Part shown: positions 6,447 through 8,704 of the stretch, one piece after another
Numbering within the stretch: position 1 is the first letter of the stretch
Layout of the letters: every line of letters begins with the position of its first letter
Source: Sulfurimonas sp.
Lineage (GTDB): Bacteria; Campylobacterota; Campylobacteria; Campylobacterales; Sulfurimonadaceae
Length of the DNA: 8,704 nucleotides
NCBI GenBank assembly: GCA_027063585.1
Contig: JAMORM010000053.1
Coordinates: forward strand, 1 to 8,704
Direction: 5' to 3'
Program-made: the position numbers and the translations under genes
The notes under the pieces: generated by a model
Seen by the model: the letters and a program-made list of their open reading frames with translations, nothing else
What the model was told of the DNA's origin: nothing
Database searches by the model: none

Positions 6447-7399
6447 TCTTTGCGAATAGAAGTGGCTGTTAGAAAGATATAATCTTTGCCTGTAATCGTT
6501 ACACGAAACTTTTTTTGCTGTAGGTATTTTTTTGCAAAAATCACATCTTTATAGAGTAAGCCCATTTCTGAAAAAGCATAGTTTTTTACTCTTGCTCCGT
6601 ATATCATCTCACCATCTATCCAACGGCAATTTGGAAAACCAAGTATCATGGCTCCCTCTTTTTTTAGCTGGTTTTGCACTATAGACATTAAAAGTTTATT
6701 ATATTCAAGGTTTGAGCTTTGCAATGTTCCTATACTTATGATGAGGTCAAATTTTCCTAAATTAAGCGAGTTCAACTCATTTATATCAGCTACATGTAAA
6801 GAGATGTTGGGCGTATTTTTAAATTTTTCTTTTGCTGCGATTATGGCAGATTCACAGTAATCTATGCCGACTAGTTCCAAGTCGTTAAAATTTTCTGCAT
6901 AGGCTTTTATGGCTTCAAATTCATCACCACTGTTGACACCGAGATTTAAAATGCGGACTCTTTTGTTTACATGTACATTTTGTAGCGCTTGTATATAGCT
7001 ATAAAGAAAAGAAGCTTCTTCATTTTTGTGAATTTGTCCGAAAATAGAGTCTTTTCCGTATTTTTCTTCTTTATCTGTGATATTTTTGTGAAAGCTGTTG
7101 TCTTGATTCAGCTTTTCATAACGCATAAGTATATAATTTTCATCTAGTATCTTGGGCGTGAGCATTCTACATTGCAGGATATGTGCTAAATCTACCCAAC
7201 TTTTATAGCCTCTGTATATATACTTGATACCGTTACATGTAACAATATTCCCATTATAAAAAGAAGATGCGGCATCCGGATTTAGAATTTTAAATTCAAT
7301 TGTTTCTTTTGGCTGCAATACGGATATGCTGTTTTGTAATATTTTTGTGATTTGTGCCATAGTTTGATGAGTAAAGTTTAACATACTTGAATTATACAT
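6443..7399 (-). CDS. Class I SAM-dependent methyltransferase with extra N-terminal domain
   Basis: A 318-residue soluble protein. The second half is a Rossmann-like methyltransferase: motif I RILNLGVNSGDEF (149-161), the acidic end of strand 2 in LVGIDY (D180), an aspartate in LHVADINEL (D205) and FDLIISIGTLQ (217-227). A conserved-looking GFPNCRWIDGE stretch follows near 255-265 and the protein ends soon after a final strand. The first 130 residues precede the fold; a segment at about 55-82 (CNGIKYIYRGYKSWVDLAH and onward) probably forms a substrate or specificity domain, but I cannot place it in a family. The methylated substrate is unknown. No start has a good Shine-Dalgarno; ATG 7399 is used, with ATG 7384 and ATG 7360 in frame. 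The start region overlaps the probable promoter of the divergent coiled-coil gene, and the stop overlaps ygiQ by 4 nt. Confidence 0.83.
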   Translation of the reverse strand: MYNSSMLNFTHQTMAQITKILQNSISVLQPKETIEFKILNPDAASSFYNGNIVTCNGIKYIYRGYKSWVDLAHILQCRMLTPKILDENYILMRYEKLNQDNSFHKNITDKEEKYGKDSIFGQIHKNEEASFLYSYIQALQNVHVNKRVRILNLGVNSGDEFEAIKAYAENFNDLELVGIDYCESAIIAAKEKFKNTPNISLHVADINELNSLNLGKFDLIISIGTLQSSNLEYNKLLMSIVQNQLKKEGAMILGFPNCRWIDGEMIYGARVKNYAFSEMGLLYKDVIFAKKYLQQKKFRVTITGKDYIFLTATSIRKD

Positions 7400-7415
7400 T
7401 TTTATTAGCTAAAAT
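7387..7415 (+). promoter_or_regulatory. Sigma-70-type promoter of the coiled-coil gene
   Basis: TTGAAT (7387-7392) and TAAAAT (7410-7415) are separated by 17 nt and match four and five of six consensus positions. Transcription would begin near 7422, about 22 nt before ATG 7444. The -35 half lies within the first codons of the divergent methyltransferase. A minus-strand TATAAT (7391-7396) overlaps it and could serve the methyltransferase if that gene starts further downstream. Confidence 0.5.
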
Positions 7416-7432
7416 GATAGAAAAAATAATAA

Positions 7433-7437
7433 AAGAG
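7433..7437 (+). promoter_or_regulatory. Ribosome-binding site of the coiled-coil gene
   Basis: AAGAG at 7433-7437 lies 6 nt before ATG 7444 and matches the AAGAG site before the acyl-CoA synthetase in this window. It favours 7444 over the in-frame ATG at 7414, which lies inside the predicted -10 box and has no such site. Confidence 0.5.
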
Positions 7438-7443
7438 AAAGAC

Positions 7444-8704
7444 ATGCTGTCAATGGAAATTCCTTATCTGGATGATGTGATTCAATTAATCAATGATAAT
7501 GAAGATTTAATTCAATATAGTTACAAAGGAAAAGACAATCAACTCTTAATGTCCAAAGTATTAGTCGATAAAATTTATACTATGATTGAAAAAGATAAAT
7601 CTGCCGAGATTGATAAAAAAGATCTTTTAAAACTTGTAATCAGACAGGCTTTTGAACTTTCCAAAAATGATGTAGTCGTTAGTAAAAGCGGGCAAATATT
7701 TATTAAAACTTTTGATGAAAAAACTAAACAAGAGGTTCGCGAGAAAGATGTGGGAACGGTTGCCGGTCGTTATAACGGATTTAGCGAAGAAGAGTTAGAA
7801 GATTTTCATAAGGAATTTTTTGCAGATGAAGAGAATAAAAACTTTTTTGAACTTATAAGCAAAAAATTTTTTCAAAAGTATTTTATAGAAGAACCTATTA
7901 ATAATGAAATATATGAAAAGTATGTTTTTTCCTATATAAAACAGATAATTGCCGAGCAGTTAGACAGTATGTATGATGATGATAATGATAGTTTTTTTCA
8001 AGGATTTGCAGGATATATTTTTAGAATTCATTTTACGGAAGTTTTTGAGTATATAGCAGATTTAATGCTTTACGAAATAGCGATAAACAATAATTATATA
8101 ATAAAGTTTTTAAAGTATTACTCTTTAAATATTCTTGTTATCGGCGGAAAAAAGTATAAGGTTCCAAGCTTGGAAACAGCAGATGGGCTTCGTTGGAATG
8201 TCGTATCTATGCTCTCTATTGCTAAAGTTTATACAAAAAGTAAAAGAAATCTGGATCAATTTAAGAAAGAGATAAATAAAATTCATAAAGAGATGTCTCA
8301 ATTTTATGTCGAGGGTCTTTCCCCAAATGAATATAATGCTTTGATGTTTGAGAAAATAACGCAGTTTGAAAAAGAAATTCAAAAGCAAAAGCTTGAATTA
8401 GAAAAAAATTATGATTCTCTTGAATTATCAACTGATGAAAATGAAGATAGAAAAATTAGACGGGAAATTACTAAAATTAAAAGTCGTATAGAAACTATGT
8501 TCAATCAAAAAAAAGAAATTTTTAACAGTATGATTAGCAAAGCTAAAATTCATCAATATACAAATTTGCAAAAAGAGTTAGAATCTTTGCAAAAAGAGTA
8601 TAAAAAAGAAAAGAAGATAATATCGCAGAATCAAAAAGCATATATGTCCATGAGAAACTCTTTGGTCAAAGCATTAACAGAGAAAAAAATAGATGGTTTT
8701 TCCA
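7444..8704 (+). CDS. Uncharacterised cytoplasmic protein with long coiled-coil C-terminal half, cut by window edge
   Basis: The frame is open from ATG 7444 through 420 codons to the window end with no stop. I do not recognise the family. The opening is acidic and helical (MLSMEIPYLDDVIQLINDNE). Residues about 1-255 look globular, with a notable GTVAGRYNGFSEEELEDFH near 102-120, an acidic DDDND run near 180, and a strand-like LNILVIGGKKYKVPSLETA near 226-244. From about residue 260 the chain becomes very lysine- and glutamate-rich and helical, with probable coiled-coil stretches near 262-290, 300-330 and 345-405 (for example LQKELESLQKEYKKEKK). There is no signal peptide or membrane helix. ATG 7444 is preferred by its AAGAG site and the promoter just upstream; ATG 7414 would add ten residues. 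A structural, scaffold or SMC-like helper role is possible, but no ATPase motif is visible in the part seen. Confidence 0.8.
   Translation, partial: MLSMEIPYLDDVIQLINDNEDLIQYSYKGKDNQLLMSKVLVDKIYTMIEKDKSAEIDKKDLLKLVIRQAFELSKNDVVVSKSGQIFIKTFDEKTKQEVREKDVGTVAGRYNGFSEEELEDFHKEFFADEENKNFFELISKKFFQKYFIEEPINNEIYEKYVFSYIKQIIAEQLDSMYDDDNDSFFQGFAGYIFRIHFTEVFEYIADLMLYEIAINNNYIIKFLKYYSLNILVIGGKKYKVPSLETADGLRWNVVSMLSIAKVYTKSKRNLDQFKKEINKIHKEMSQFYVEGLSPNEYNALMFEKITQFEKEIQKQKLELEKNYDSLELSTDENEDRKIRREITKIKSRIETMFNQKKEIFNSMISKAKIHQYTNLQKELESLQKEYKKEKKIISQNQKAYMSMRNSLVKALTEKKIDGFS

Noticed and set aside
8125..8388. Minus-strand 87-codon open frame
   Set aside because: Antisense to the long plus-strand coiled-coil gene, which stays open for 420 codons and has its own promoter and ribosome site.

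Overview
The window is AT-rich, gene-dense bacterial DNA. The proteins suggest a chemolithotrophic campylobacterium (epsilonproteobacterium), close to Sulfurimonas, Sulfuricurvum or Sulfurovum. The pointers are the small DUF6394-like membrane protein beside a two-RCK potassium channel, the HAMP-less OmpR-type two-component pair, and a YgiQ radical-SAM protein. The assignment is by recognition of protein style, not by a database search. It looks like ordinary chromosome: I see no integrase, transposase, tRNA, rRNA, CRISPR array or phage gene.

Layout. (1) 1-465, minus: N-terminal 155 codons of an AMP-forming acyl-CoA synthetase, cut by the left edge, with a good promoter at 497-525. (2) 608-2648, plus: a two-gene unit, a four-helix DUF6394-like protein followed 7 nt later by a K+ channel with two RCK domains. 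(3) 2643-4347, minus: a response regulator and sensor kinase overlapping by 14 nt; the kinase ends tail to tail with the channel, sharing a palindromic TCATGA. (4) 4348-4580: a divergent intergenic region dominated by a 122-nt nested inverted-repeat element. (5) 4581/4665-6446, plus: YgiQ. (6) 6443-7399, minus: a class I methyltransferase with an unassigned N-terminal domain, again overlapping its convergent neighbour at a palindromic stop (TTAA). (7) 7444 to the right edge, plus: a long unrecognised cytoplasmic protein with a coiled-coil second half, read through the window end. No stretch over 300 bases is without a gene; the longest gap is the intergenic region in (4).

How the genes relate. 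The clearest functional unit is the DUF6394-like protein plus K+ channel, probably K+ transport or membrane-potential control with the small protein as a possible partner. The two-component pair is a complete sensor-regulator unit with an unknown signal. The other genes look like independent chromosomal neighbours. I found no clear new defence or mobile system. The items most worth following are the intergenic palindromic element, the small protein-channel pair, and the unrecognised coiled-coil gene whose promoter lies over the first codons of the divergent methyltransferase.
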